51,122 bases of DNA from positions 1 through 51,122 of the forward strand of contig JAEXNR010000036.1 in the NCBI GenBank assembly GCA_023439505.1. The letters run 5' to 3'. Under the pieces are notes generated by a model. It was not told the DNA's origin and searched no databases. It saw nothing but the letters and a program-made list of their open reading frames with translations. Origin of the DNA: Bacillota bacterium (GTDB lineage Bacteria > Bacillota > Clostridia > Lachnospirales > Lachnospiraceae). A program made the translations under genes and the position numbers. The number at the start of each line of letters is the position of its first letter. Position 1 is the first letter of the stretch. Positions 25,127 to 34,402 of this stretch are shown here, piece by piece.

Positions 25127-27604
25127 TCAGATGAATAAATTTACATTCGAATCTTCCGCTTCTCCAAGGTAATATCCTACTCCGCCGATTTTGACGCCGT
25201 CCAGGAGTTCCTCCGGTTTGAGTCCCATAACATCCATCGACATCTGGCAGGCTACAATCTCTATCCCGCTGTCAATGGCAGCCTGAATTAATTCTTCCAA
25301 AGACGATATCTTCTTGTTTTTCATTACCATCCGAATCATTTTACCACCCATACCAAGCATATTCATATTAGAAAGTTTTAATTTCTTGCTTCCCCTTGGC
25401 ATCATAATACCAAACATCTTATCCATAAAGCCCTTCTCCACCTTCACTTTATCCGACTTTCTAAGGATATTAAGTCCCCAGAAGGTAAAGAACATGGTTA
25501 CTTTCTTTCCCATGGAAGCGGCTCCATTGGCAATAATAAAGGAGGCGATTGCTTTATCCAGGTCACCGCTAAATACCACCAGCGTCTTGTTATCCCTGTT
25601 CTCCACTACGGGCATATTCAGGTTGACAAGCTCCGGCTTCTTGTTCTTCTTAATCATCGCTGTGATATTGCCGCCGCTTTTGGTCAGTTCCAAAAGCTCG
25701 TTGTTCGTTCTCCTGCACCAGGCTTTGATATCCTCATAAAATCCCGGATCGGATGCGGATACCTTTAAAACCTGCCCTTCCTTCAAATCATCCATGGACG
25801 CTTTCACCTGCATTAAGGGTCCCGGACAGCATAAGCCGCAAGCATCCAGTGTTTTATGGTATTTACCGTCAAATACCTCCGCCATCTTCACAGCCTGTGT
25901 ATCCGGATCAATCATGAACTGGTTTCCCGGATTGCCATTCTTAATATTCAGACTGTTTTCCGATTCCGTTTGAAGAGTGACATATGATTTATAACCGCCT
26001 GTTACATTAAGTACCCTGTAACCATTCTGGCTAAGGATACGATCCGCAACATAACCGCGCAGACCTACCTGACAATATTCGACGATGGTTTTATTCTGAT
26101 CAAGCTCAGATAATCTGCTTCTAAGATCATCCACCGACATATTAATCGCACCCTGTACGTGTCCATTGCTATACTCCATCTCACTGCGAACATCTAAGAG
26201 AATATAGTCTTCCTTCAGATCCTTTAACTCATTCCAGGTGATCATATGACTTCTTCCCTCTAATATGTTCGTTGCAATAAAGCCTGCCATATTTACCGGG
26301 TCTTTGGCTGAGGAGAATGGAGGTGCATAAGAAAGCTCCAGCTCCGACAGATCTTCCACTGTTCCATTGAGTCGAATGACCGTTGCGATTACATCGATTC
26401 TCTTATCTACACCATCATATCCAATTCCCTGTGCCCCGAGAACTTTCCCTTCCCCATTAAAAATCAGCTTTAAGGTCATCGGTATGGAACCTGGATAATA
26501 GGATGCATGGGAAACAGGATGGAGAAATGCAGTCTTGTAGGAGATATTAGCCCGCTGCAACGTTCTTTCATTGGCACCGGTGCTGGCTGCCGTTAATCCG
26601 AATACCTTAATAATTGCAGTTCCCTGCGAACCATTAAAGTGAGAATTAATCCCTGCAATCCGGTCTGCTGCAATTCTTCCCTGTTTGTTGGCAGGTCCTG
26701 CAAGTGGGATGGCTGTCTTTTGTTTTGTCACGTAATCTACAACCTCAACGGCATCACCGACAGCATAAATTCCTTCTATGTTGGTTTCCATCTTATCATT
26801 TACGAGGATATGCCCTCTCATCCCTAACTCGATACCGCTTTCTTTCAGAAAGCCGGTATCCGGTGCAACACCAATTGCCAGAATCACCATATCTGCTGTC
26901 AGCTTCGTCTCACTGCTTAAGGTAACCTCAATTTGCTGATCAGTCTCATTAAATTGCTTCACCCCATCATTTAAGATCAGCCGTATACCATTCTCTTCCA
27001 GCTCCTTCTCAGGTATGATTACCATATCTGAATCAAAGGGTGCAAGAATGTGAGGCGCCGCTTCTACCAGGCTTACTTTCATTCCCCGCTCCACCAGATT
27101 CTCAGCCATCTCCACGCCAACGAATCCGCCTCCAATGACAACCGCACTTTTGATTCCCTTTTGATCCACATAGGATTTAATTGCATCCGTATCCGGAATG
27201 TTTCTTAATGTGAAAATTTTATTGCTTTGAATTCCCGGTATATTCGGTCTTAAGGCTTTTGCCCCCGGAGATAACACCAGATAATCATAACTCTCTTCAT
27301 AAGTTCCGTTCTTTTTACTGTTTACTGTAACCTTCTGATTGGCTGCATCCACCTTAACTACTTCACTATGATTCCGAACGTCAATCTCAAATCTTGCCTT
27401 CATAGACTCCGGTGTCTGAACCAGAAGTTTATCACGTTCTTTAATTGCCTCTCCTATATAATAAGGAAGACCGCAGTTGGCAAAGGAAATATGCTCATCC
27501 CGTTCGAACATAATAATCTGTGCTGTCTCATCCAGTCTTCGCAGTCTTGCAGCCGCAGATGCACCTCCTGCAACACCGCCTACAATCAATACTTTCTTGC
27601 TCAT
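25127..27604 (-). CDS. CoA-disulfide reductase-like protein fused to rhodanese, TusA and DsrE domains
   Basis: About 825 residues from the ATG at 27604 (MSKKVLIVGG), which follows GAGGGAG; an earlier Met lacks support. Order: FAD/NAD(P)-dependent oxidoreductase (VGGVAGGASAAARLRR, redox Cys in FANCGLPYYIG), dimer domain, rhodanese domain with catalytic Cys in YCQVGLRGY (about residue 520), TusA/SirA domain with CGLCCPGPL (about 590), and a C-terminal DsrE-like domain (LVVFSGDLDKAIASFIIANGAASMGKKVTMFFTFWG). This is a one-chain sulfur relay: disulfide or polysulfide reduction and persulfide transfer. An ArsR-type regulator precedes it by 115 bp and the two probably form one operon. Confidence 0.92.
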   Translation of the reverse strand: MSKKVLIVGGVAGGASAAARLRRLDETAQIIMFERDEHISFANCGLPYYIGEAIKERDKLLVQTPESMKARFEIDVRNHSEVVKVDAANQKVTVNSKKNGTYEESYDYLVLSPGAKALRPNIPGIQSNKIFTLRNIPDTDAIKSYVDQKGIKSAVVIGGGFVGVEMAENLVERGMKVSLVEAAPHILAPFDSDMVIIPEKELEENGIRLILNDGVKQFNETDQQIEVTLSSETKLTADMVILAIGVAPDTGFLKESGIELGMRGHILVNDKMETNIEGIYAVGDAVEVVDYVTKQKTAIPLAGPANKQGRIAADRIAGINSHFNGSQGTAIIKVFGLTAASTGANERTLQRANISYKTAFLHPVSHASYYPGSIPMTLKLIFNGEGKVLGAQGIGYDGVDKRIDVIATVIRLNGTVEDLSELELSYAPPFSSAKDPVNMAGFIATNILEGRSHMITWNELKDLKEDYILLDVRSEMEYSNGHVQGAINMSVDDLRSRLSELDQNKTIVEYCQVGLRGYVADRILSQNGYRVLNVTGGYKSYVTLQTESENSLNIKNGNPGNQFMIDPDTQAVKMAEVFDGKYHKTLDACGLCCPGPLMQVKASMDDLKEGQVLKVSASDPGFYEDIKAWCRRTNNELLELTKSGGNITAMIKKNKKPELVNLNMPVVENRDNKTLVVFSGDLDKAIASFIIANGAASMGKKVTMFFTFWGLNILRKSDKVKVEKGFMDKMFGIMMPRGSKKLKLSNMNMLGMGGKMIRMVMKNKKISSLEELIQAAIDSGIEIVACQMSMDVMGLKPEELLDGVKIGGVGYYLGEAEDSNVNLFI

Positions 27605-27719
27605 ATGCTCCCTCTTTCTGCGCTGCTTTTCTTTCTGAGTTCGTGTCTGCAGCGCTGACACAAACCTTGAGTGAAATAATTAACAAATTCACTCCTATAA
27701 AAACTTATTTACTTTACGT

Positions 27720-28004
27720 TTATTTTTCACTTAATAATACCTTTATCAACTCTGCAACTTTTTCATTACAAACTCTATAGTTTATTTCCAGTCCGTTTCG
27801 TCTGCCTTCAATAATTCCGGCAGCCTTTAACTTCTGTAAGTGCTGTGACACCGTTGACTGAGGGGTATCCAGGCAGGACTGCATATAGGAAACATTACAC
27901 TCCCCCTTATCCAGAAGACCTCTGACGATACAGATCCTCACCGGATGCGCCAATACCTTCAGCAATTCGGCAACATCGGAATATTGATTATAGTCTTTTT
28001 CCAT
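27720..28004 (-). CDS. ArsR-family regulator, probable sulfur/redox sensor
   Basis: A 94-residue winged-helix protein (LLKVLAHPVRICIVRGLLDKGECNVSYMQSCLDTPQSTVSQHLQKLKAAGIIEGRRNGLEINYRV). It has Cys residues in helix alpha-3 (ECNVSYMQSC) and near the C-terminus (YRVCNEK). That is more like the thiol-switch members (BigR/SqrR type) than the metal-binding ELCVC type. Together with the downstream sulfur-transfer protein this points to persulfide sensing, which is inference. A perfect 13-4-13 palindrome covers the promoter (28176-28213). A long repeat-rich leader separates promoter and start. Confidence 0.88.
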   Translation of the reverse strand: MEKDYNQYSDVAELLKVLAHPVRICIVRGLLDKGECNVSYMQSCLDTPQSTVSQHLQKLKAAGIIEGRRNGLEINYRVCNEKVAELIKVLLSEK

Positions 28005-28090
28005 TGCGTTTCCTTCTTTCCCTTCTCACTTCCTGTTTCTTATTTCTGCTCTCTACTTGCTGCTTTTGATATCCCATTTTGTTCTCTGCT

Positions 28091-28139
28091 TCCTGCTTCC
28101 TGCTTTCTGCTTTCTGCTTTCTGCTTTCTGCTTTCTGCT
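28091..28139. repeat. Heptanucleotide tandem repeat in the arsR-type gene leader
   Basis: Seven copies of a 7-bp unit: two TCCTGCT then five TTCTGCT on the plus strand, i.e. purine-rich AGCAGAA units in the minus-strand transcript. They lie between the promoter at 28185-28213 and the start codon at 28004. Imperfect related sequence continues to about 28030. Confidence 0.9.
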
Positions 28140-28175
28140 TCTTACATTCTATGTTGATCACATATCATTCATCAC

Positions 28176-28213
28176 TATATTTATATATTACGATATATAA
28201 ATATATATGTCAA
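28176..28213 (-). promoter_or_regulatory. Promoter with overlapping ArsR-type operator
   Basis: On the minus strand TTGACA (complement of 28208-28213) and TAATAT (complement of 28185-28190) are 17 bp apart. A perfect palindrome with arms TATATTTATATAT (28176-28188) and ATATATAAATATA (28193-28205) lies across the spacer and -10 box. Binding there would block RNA polymerase, as expected for an ArsR-family repressor controlling itself and the sulfur-transfer gene. Confidence 0.75.
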
Positions 28214-28243
28214 TATGGAATCTTTTAAATATTATTTCAAAAA

Positions 28244-28324
28244 AGCTGTAAAATTTAATTTTACCTTGCTGCTCCCCGGGAATCATCCCGCAGAGTTTTA
28301 AGATAAGAATTTAATTTTACAGCT
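28244..28324 (-). terminator. Long-hairpin terminator after the blaR1-like gene
   Basis: AGCTGTAAAATT (28244-28255) and AATTTTACAGCT (28313-28324) are perfect inverted arms, with a GC-richer inner hairpin. On the minus strand a T6 run follows. It lies 64 bp past the stop of the BlaR1-like gene. Confidence 0.65.
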
Positions 28325-28387
28325 CTCTGATAAGATATAATACCTGATAACCCAACATCCCGGAAACCACACACAGCATACAGATGC

Positions 28388-30307
28388 TTAAAGAAGCTTT
28401 TGCAGGGCACTCAAATCATTTCCCAATGACGATAAATCTCCATACTTTTTCTCCAGCTGTGACCGTGTGAAACTAATACTTGTCTTATAAGCCGATTCAT
28501 CTAATTTGGACTGAGATTTGGTATTACGAAATGCAAATGTCAGATGATCCACATTGTCAATCATACAGAATACCACCAGTGCATTTAATTCTGAATTTTC
28601 TTTCAGTGCAGAGTTTTCACCCGATTCAGGCAAGAGATTTTCACCCTCCGTACCCTCTTTTGCCGGTTCATAATATATCGTCATCCCATAGGGCGGTTCT
28701 GCTGTCTGAAGTGAGATGTATTGCTGCATAAAATACCGGTCAGGCAGCGGAAGATTTCCTGCAATGGCAAAATCCTTAGAATGATTGCCCACATATGGAT
28801 TTTTATATTTTGCTATCTCCTCCAGATCATAAACCATACGACCAACCATTAAGGAAAATCTGTAATTTACCTTGCCCCGATCAGGAAAGTTCAGCGCCAG
28901 GTAGACCTGATATAACCCTCTCTCCTCCGGTGATATCATATGAATCTGTTGATTTTGAATCTCTGCCTGTAATTCTGTGCTCTGGATCAGCTGATTATCC
29001 CGATAAAGTTTGATATCCTCAAGGGTGAATTTATCTGCCAATGCCTCCTGCAAGGATAGAATCACTTCTTCTCTGCCTGTAGCACTAACGGTATTACGTA
29101 TCGTATAGGATCTATCCTCTTGTTTTCTACGATACGATTCTTCCCCGGTATTTTGATTAAATTTCCATTGATATTCCTCTATCATCGCTTTCTTCTCTGA
29201 AACCCCCGGTGCATTGATTGCCAAGTCCGGCGGAGTGGTTCTCTTATATCCCACACCTGCACCCAGCGCCACACCGGCGACAGCAAAGGTTAATACTATG
29301 AGGACAGATAACAGTGAGATAATCCTGGAACGTTTGGAAGACTGCATTATGGCAAGCAGTCTTTCCTTTAATCCCCTCTTTCCTTCGCACATGGTTGCCT
29401 GTAATCCCCCTCTGGGTTCAATCATTCTCTCCGATAAGGTAATTAAAGTTTCACCATAAGCTTGCTTTTCATCTGTGCTGAACTTTATTATTACAGTCTC
29501 ATCACAAGCAAGTTCGCATGCCCGGTTCATCTGCTTTCTGATAAGATAAATCAGGGGATTAAACCAGTGGACACAAATCGTCAGCATCATCATCCACTTC
29601 CATAAGAGATCCAGGTGCTTCAAATGCGTTAACTCATGTCGCAGGATGTTCTTTAATTCAAAGTCCTCTATGGTCCTCATCCCTTCGTACTCAGGAAGAA
29701 TAATGCAGGGATTTCGAAGACCCACCAGCATTGGAGTAGTGACAAAGCCATTTAACTCCAGTGAAATCTGCGGGCTGCCACCGGTCACCTCCTGCAGAAG
29801 TTCCATTTGCCTTGTTTCAGGTGGACTACTGAATGATCTGATTTTACTTAAAAACAAGTAGTAACTTACGAGCTGATAGAGGAATACAACTATCGCACCA
29901 GTTAACCATAAGAAAAGGATATTGTTTCCTAATGTATAGTACCATAGCGTAGATGCTTGATCCGGCTCAGTAACCTCCAACCCGGTTTTTGAATGCTGCC
30001 CAATGACAACGGGATCACTGGCAACCCTATTTGACTGGTTGCTCATTGGCTCCTTCTCCGGTACATATTCGTTTAGATCCACTCTTATGGTATCCTTCTC
30101 CGTCCTATTCTGATAGAAGATTTCATTCATAAGGCTCTTTTCATAGGATACGGGTATAAGAAAACGCATCAAAATCACAATCCATAAGACATATTGCATC
30201 TTCTTTGACAATTTGTTTTTCAACAAAGGCTGAAGCATCAGCCAAAGAACAGCCATAATACTTCCGGACAGGGATAAGGTTAAAATCATCATCATGCTGT
30301 CATTCAT
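28388..30307 (-). CDS. BlaR1/MecR1-type M56 metallopeptidase sensor
   Basis: About 639 residues from the ATG at 30307, which overlaps the BlaI gene end by eight bases. Membrane helices lie near the N-terminus, around residues 130-150 and around 330-350. The M56 peptidase domain has the zinc motif HELTH in LRHELTHLKHLD, followed by ACELACDETVI. In the classic system the receptor senses an antibiotic and its protease activity leads to BlaI removal. The C-terminal extracellular part (about 290 residues) shows no SxxK/SxN penicillin-binding motifs that I can see; it resembles DUF4825-like sensor tails instead. The signal may therefore not be a beta-lactam. Confidence 0.88.
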   Translation of the reverse strand: MNDSMMMILTLSLSGSIMAVLWLMLQPLLKNKLSKKMQYVLWIVILMRFLIPVSYEKSLMNEIFYQNRTEKDTIRVDLNEYVPEKEPMSNQSNRVASDPVVIGQHSKTGLEVTEPDQASTLWYYTLGNNILFLWLTGAIVVFLYQLVSYYLFLSKIRSFSSPPETRQMELLQEVTGGSPQISLELNGFVTTPMLVGLRNPCIILPEYEGMRTIEDFELKNILRHELTHLKHLDLLWKWMMMLTICVHWFNPLIYLIRKQMNRACELACDETVIIKFSTDEKQAYGETLITLSERMIEPRGGLQATMCEGKRGLKERLLAIMQSSKRSRIISLLSVLIVLTFAVAGVALGAGVGYKRTTPPDLAINAPGVSEKKAMIEEYQWKFNQNTGEESYRRKQEDRSYTIRNTVSATGREEVILSLQEALADKFTLEDIKLYRDNQLIQSTELQAEIQNQQIHMISPEERGLYQVYLALNFPDRGKVNYRFSLMVGRMVYDLEEIAKYKNPYVGNHSKDFAIAGNLPLPDRYFMQQYISLQTAEPPYGMTIYYEPAKEGTEGENLLPESGENSALKENSELNALVVFCMIDNVDHLTFAFRNTKSQSKLDESAYKTSISFTRSQLEKKYGDLSSLGNDLSALQKLL

Positions 30308-30683
30308 CCTGTTCACCCACCTTAAACATTCCTCTAAGTTCGTCAATGTCTGCCTGCCGCAGCTTCTTATTTCCTAGCAAAGATGCCACCAGGTTTTTGG
30401 CACTCCCCTGATATAGCCGATCAATGAGTGTTTGGGTGCTATAATCATTATATTCTTTTTCACTGACCGCCGGCCGATAATAAAACACCTCTCGTTTTTG
30501 TGCAATTACCACTTCTTTTTCGCAAAGTCTGCGAATTAATGTCTTTATTGTCGAGGAATCCCAGCTGCTTTTGCGTTCCAATTCCTTTCTGATCTGCGCA
30601 ACAGGAAGCTCTTTCTCTGCGTCCCATAATACGTGCAGGATTTCCAATTCAGATTCAGTTATTTTTGATAGTATACGATTCAT
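30300..30683 (-). CDS. BlaI/MecI/CopY-family repressor
   Basis: About 127 residues from the ATG at 30683 (MNRILSKITESELEILHVLW), seven bases after GGAGG. It has the typical winged helix (LPVAQIRKELERKSSWDSSTIKTLIRRLCEKEVV...REVFYYRPAVSEKEY) and C-terminal dimer helix with the region where BlaI is usually cleaved. It represses its own operon with the BlaR1-type gene via the two operators at 30700-30735. The following gene overlaps it, so the two proteins are made together. Confidence 0.92.
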   Translation of the reverse strand: MNRILSKITESELEILHVLWDAEKELPVAQIRKELERKSSWDSSTIKTLIRRLCEKEVVIAQKREVFYYRPAVSEKEYNDYSTQTLIDRLYQGSAKNLVASLLGNKKLRQADIDELRGMFKVGEQDE

Positions 30684-30699
30684 CGTCATTCCTCCGAGT

Positions 30700-30749
30700 T
30701 TACATTTGTAACTTACAATCAGTTTACACCTGTAACCTTGACATGTCAA
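30700..30749 (-). promoter_or_regulatory. BlaI-type double operator and promoter
   Basis: Two 12-bp operators, TTACATTTGTAA (30700-30711) and TTACACCTGTAA (30724-30735), match the TACA-N2-TGTA pattern of BlaI/MecI, 24 bp apart. TTGACA (complement of 30744-30749) and TAAACT (complement of 30721-30726), 17 bp apart, form the promoter; the -10 overlaps the second operator. Confidence 0.85.
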
Positions 30750-30774
30750 GAGGAAATGTATGCCTTTCGATTGC

Positions 30775-31029
30775 TTAACTCCTGGTCAGCTCCTCCAATT
30801 CTTCCAGATAGCGATACGCTTCTTCCTTTGTTGTTTTACACATCTCTTCCGATGGCATCAGACTTTTGCAAACCGCCGGCCGCTCACCTGTTCCAAACAG
30901 ATTGCACTTATTATCCGCTGACAATTGAATACATCTGACTCCTGCCGGTTTTCCCTCTGGCATTCCCGGAATAGAGGAAGTGATCGATGGAGCAATACAA
31001 CAAGCTGCACATCCAATCCTACAATCCAT
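30775..31029 (-). CDS. YkgJ-family cysteine cluster protein
   Basis: An 84-residue protein starting MDCRIGCAACCIAPSITSSIPGMPEGKPAGVRC, the conserved opening of the small YkgJ/UPF0153 family. Its Cys residues (GCAACC, GVRC, KCNLF, AVCKSL) probably bind zinc or an Fe-S cluster. The cellular role is not known. It stands alone between the bla-type promoter and a structured intergenic region. Confidence 0.85.
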   Translation of the reverse strand: MDCRIGCAACCIAPSITSSIPGMPEGKPAGVRCIQLSADNKCNLFGTGERPAVCKSLMPSEEMCKTTKEEAYRYLEELEELTRS

Positions 31030-31320
31030 CCATACTTTCTCCTGTTCTATCTTATTATGATATATTGTATCACTGATTAAAGTGAAAAATCTATCATTTC
31101 ATTAATTTCATCTATCTTCCCCACCTCCACCAATTCGTACGTCGTTTGTAACTACCTTGAGTACAAACTTAGGCCTTTTGGTGCTGACAGGTTACCAGCA
31201 CGAAAGATTACATCTTTTGTCGTATAAAAGATGATCTGACGAAAGCCTCTGAACTTAGAAATGTCATAGATAACGTGCAGAAACTACTACATTACCTATG
31301 ACATACTATCTATGATGATT
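31030..31320. other. Intergenic region with several hairpins, no gene seen
   Basis: ATGTCATAGATAACGT (31261-31276) pairs with ACATTACCTATGACAT (31289-31304), 14 of 16 positions plus two wobbles. GGTGCTG/CAGCAC near 31180-31202 and ATCTTTT/AAAAGAT near 31211-31230 form two more hairpins. On the minus strand the region lies between the chemoreceptor stop and the YkgJ start. It could be a leader or small RNA; no known riboswitch was recognised. Confidence 0.4.
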
Positions 31321-33375
31321 TTAAATTCTAAATTTACTTACAAGCACATTCAGATTATCGGATATTTCCTTCTCCTTCGTTACCATATCTGCAATACTTT
31401 CAATCAAACCGGTAACAACGGCCATATCTGAATTAATATTACTTGTATTAGATGCGGTATTCTGAGTTCCTTCTGTTATATTCTGAATTGCTTCGCCAAC
31501 TTCACCAATTACACGTTCCATGTTTCCGGTCATACGCACGATTCTTGTCACAGATTCTTCTATATCCTTGGCATCACTTCCATATTGCTTTGCCACATCA
31601 ACAAACATTTTATAATCGGGAGTTACCGTTTTTGTGATAAAGGACAGGAGCTCTTTTGCATTTCCAACCAGATCATCCATGGCCCTCTGCACCTGATCCA
31701 CCGTACTCTTAATTTCATTCACCGTTGCAGATGTCTGATAGGCAAGTTTACCAATCTCGTTTGCAACCACCGCAAACCCTTTCCCATGTTCACCGGCCCT
31801 GGCAGCTTCAATGGAAGCATTCAGGGATAATAGATTCACCTGCTCTGCAATTTTAGAGATTGCTTCTGCCATGATTCCGATGTTATCAATGATTTTAGCA
31901 TTTTCGATGCTAAGATCCAGATTTTTCTCTTTCTCCGATACTAGTCCGGTGGCCTGTTGGTAAGAATTCGAACTCTTATTCTCGATATCTCCGGCCCTTT
32001 TCTTAATATCCACCGACATGTCATAACTTTTCGTAATTTCCTGAGACAGATAAATAATGGAGGCATTCACTTCCTCTACAGACGCATTAACCTCTTCTGT
32101 TGCGGCACCGGTGCTCATGATATTTTCATTAATTTCCTTTATGGCTGATTCCATTCTCTGATAATTATGTGCAAGTTGATCCGTACTGTCCTTCAACACC
32201 TCACTGGCATGATTAATCTGCGAAGAATCCTTTACAATCATCTTAATCATGGAAGTATTGGCTGCTAACATATGATTAAGGGCACTTCCCATCTCACCTA
32301 ACTCATTGTTGGACTTAATGTCCAGTTCAGAAATTGTAAAATCTCCTTCGGCCAGGCGGGACGCAAAGTTCCTCACCTTTCCGATATTACGGGTAATATA
32401 ACGGACCTGAAGAATAATTACAAGGATAGTCAATATGATCACAGCCATGCTAATAAAAATCAGCTTCATTAACAGCTCGTTAACCGGCCGATCAACTTCC
32501 GCCTTTGGAATCTGAAGCATTAACTTCCACCCCAGATCCTTGATTGTGGTATAATAAGAATAATATTTCACACCATCTTCAGAAAACACCTTACTCCCGC
32601 TCTCTTTCCCCAGAAGCTCTTTCCCCAGTTCAGACAGAGACTTGTTCGAACTGTTTGCGATATTTTCATTCATAATCTTTGACACATCGTGATTGGTTAT
32701 GTACAATCCATCCGGAGTCAGGAGGAAAGCACTTCCTTTTTCCCCGACTTTCACTTCATCCATCATTTTCTGAATAGCAGTAATCTCAAGATCAATGCTG
32801 ATGGCACCGATAAAATTACCCTTCTTATCATAGATCGGTGCAATACAGGTGCTCAGTGTGGTTCCCAATGCATCATCATAGTAAAGCTCTGAGTAGGTCG
32901 GCTGCTTTGAATCGGATTTCGCAATCTTATACCAGTCATAATTAAAATAATCATATTCCGCATTGCTATATTCATAGGTGGTGAGCGCTTTGTCCCCATC
33001 TTTATATACATAAGGACCCACATATTTCTCATTCCCATTGTAAACAAACGGCTCAAACCAGATTCCGCTTCCAATGACGATATCGCTCTCAAATATAACT
33101 TTGCCCAGATACTCTTCATACTGTGACAAAGACGCTGTTTTGTAAGTGGTTTCAACATTTTTTGCGATCTGCGAGGCGATTGTCGATATCTTCTGCATTT
33201 TTAACTGAATTGCGTTCTCCTGTGAACGAAGCTCAGCCTCCATATTTTGTCTCACCTGGTTCTGGATGATTTTCTCACTGCTTCGATAGCTGATAAAGGT
33301 CATAAGAAGCATTGAAAGTATGCTTACCGACACTAAGATTAAAAGCATCATGGTACCTATTTTTTTAAATTTCAT
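31321..33375 (-). CDS. Methyl-accepting chemotaxis protein with dCache sensor
   Basis: A 684-residue receptor. Membrane helix near residues 8-28, extracellular dCache_1-type sensor of about 260 residues (GSGIWFEPFVYNG...GYVYKDG; FIGAISIDLEI), second helix near 300-325, HAMP domain, then the long cytoplasmic helical domain with the hairpin tip IAEQVNLLSLNASIEAARAGEHGKGFAVVANEIGKLA. It would pass a ligand signal to CheA/CheW and control flagellar bias. dCache sensors often bind amino acids or amines; the neighbouring agmatine genes are suggestive but prove nothing. No chemotaxis genes are adjacent. Confidence 0.93.
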   Translation of the reverse strand: MKFKKIGTMMLLILVSVSILSMLLMTFISYRSSEKIIQNQVRQNMEAELRSQENAIQLKMQKISTIASQIAKNVETTYKTASLSQYEEYLGKVIFESDIVIGSGIWFEPFVYNGNEKYVGPYVYKDGDKALTTYEYSNAEYDYFNYDWYKIAKSDSKQPTYSELYYDDALGTTLSTCIAPIYDKKGNFIGAISIDLEITAIQKMMDEVKVGEKGSAFLLTPDGLYITNHDVSKIMNENIANSSNKSLSELGKELLGKESGSKVFSEDGVKYYSYYTTIKDLGWKLMLQIPKAEVDRPVNELLMKLIFISMAVIILTILVIILQVRYITRNIGKVRNFASRLAEGDFTISELDIKSNNELGEMGSALNHMLAANTSMIKMIVKDSSQINHASEVLKDSTDQLAHNYQRMESAIKEINENIMSTGAATEEVNASVEEVNASIIYLSQEITKSYDMSVDIKKRAGDIENKSSNSYQQATGLVSEKEKNLDLSIENAKIIDNIGIMAEAISKIAEQVNLLSLNASIEAARAGEHGKGFAVVANEIGKLAYQTSATVNEIKSTVDQVQRAMDDLVGNAKELLSFITKTVTPDYKMFVDVAKQYGSDAKDIEESVTRIVRMTGNMERVIGEVGEAIQNITEGTQNTASNTSNINSDMAVVTGLIESIADMVTKEKEISDNLNVLVSKFRI

Positions 33376-33520
33376 TTAGCACCTCCATCATAAGTGGAAA
33401 ATTTGTCTGCTTTTCAAATCAAGGAACATAATTCGATTATATTATATCCGATGATGTATTACAATCACAGAAAATTAGACAATTTTCACGCATCAATCAG
33501 TGCTTTTTTTGACAGTAATC

Positions 33521-34402
33521 CTATTGTCCTGATCTGACCTCTCCGTCATACGTTAAAATAGCCTGATACAGATCCGGTCTTCGGTCTCGGAAAATCCCCC
33601 ACTCCACACGCTGCAATGCTATGGCATCCAGATCAAATTCCGCGATCAGTATGGTTTCCTCTGCCCGACCCGCCTCAGCGATCTTTTCCCCGAGACAATC
33701 GGTGATAAAGGAGGAACCGTAAAAATGAATGGAGGACTCGTCCACCTCTTCTCTTCCGATTCTGTTGGAAGCAATTACGGGAACCAGATTACATGCAGCA
33801 TGTCCCATCATACATCGCTGCCAGTGATCTTTGGAGTCAACATCCGGACTCTCAGGCTCTGAGCCTATGGCCGTTGGATAGAATAGTAATTCAGCTCCCA
33901 TCAGTGCCATACATCTGGCGGCCTCCGGATACCATTGATCCCAGCAGACTCCCACACCAATCTTTCCGTATTTTGTATTCCATACCTTAAAACCGGTATC
34001 TCCCGGATTAAAATAATATTTTTCCTCGTATCCGGGTCCATCCGGAATATGACTTTTTCTGTATACGCCAAGCACCTCACCACTGGCATCGATTACTGCA
34101 AGTGAATTATATCTGGCATTATTTTTCTTCTCATAGAAGCTGATGGGCAATACGACGCGCAATTCCTTCGCTACCTTCTGAAAATGCAGAATTGCCTGAT
34201 TTTCATTTACCTGGGTAGCAAGATTATAATACTCCGGCTTCTCTTTCTGGCAAAAATAGGGTGTTTCAAACAGCTCCTGAATTAATATAATCTGTGCTCC
34301 CTGCGCCGCTGCCTCTCTTACCAGACGATCTGCCCGCTCTATATTCTCTTCTATCTGATTCGTACAACTCATCTGCGTGGCCGCCACTTTTACCATTCTC
34401 AT
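33521..34402 (-). CDS. aguB: N-carbamoylputrescine amidase
   Basis: A 293-residue nitrilase-superfamily enzyme that turns N-carbamoylputrescine into putrescine, CO2 and ammonia. The catalytic triad is visible: Glu in LIQELFETPYF, Lys in YRKSHIPDGPGYEEKYYF and Cys in GVGVCWDQWYPEAARCM. The spacing and the PDGPGYEEKYYFNPGDTGF stretch are typical of AguB. Its ATG overlaps the stop of the agmatine deiminase gene upstream, so the two enzymes of the pathway are made together. Confidence 0.95.
   Translation of the reverse strand: MRMVKVAATQMSCTNQIEENIERADRLVREAAAQGAQIILIQELFETPYFCQKEKPEYYNLATQVNENQAILHFQKVAKELRVVLPISFYEKKNNARYNSLAVIDASGEVLGVYRKSHIPDGPGYEEKYYFNPGDTGFKVWNTKYGKIGVGVCWDQWYPEAARCMALMGAELLFYPTAIGSEPESPDVDSKDHWQRCMMGHAACNLVPVIASNRIGREEVDESSIHFYGSSFITDCLGEKIAEAGRAEETILIAEFDLDAIALQRVEWGIFRDRRPDLYQAILTYDGEVRSGQ

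Noticed and set aside
31150..31260. A riboswitch (c-di-GMP or other) next to the chemoreceptor
   Set aside because: Hairpins are present but none of the conserved aptamer cores that I know could be matched, so only a structured region is reported.
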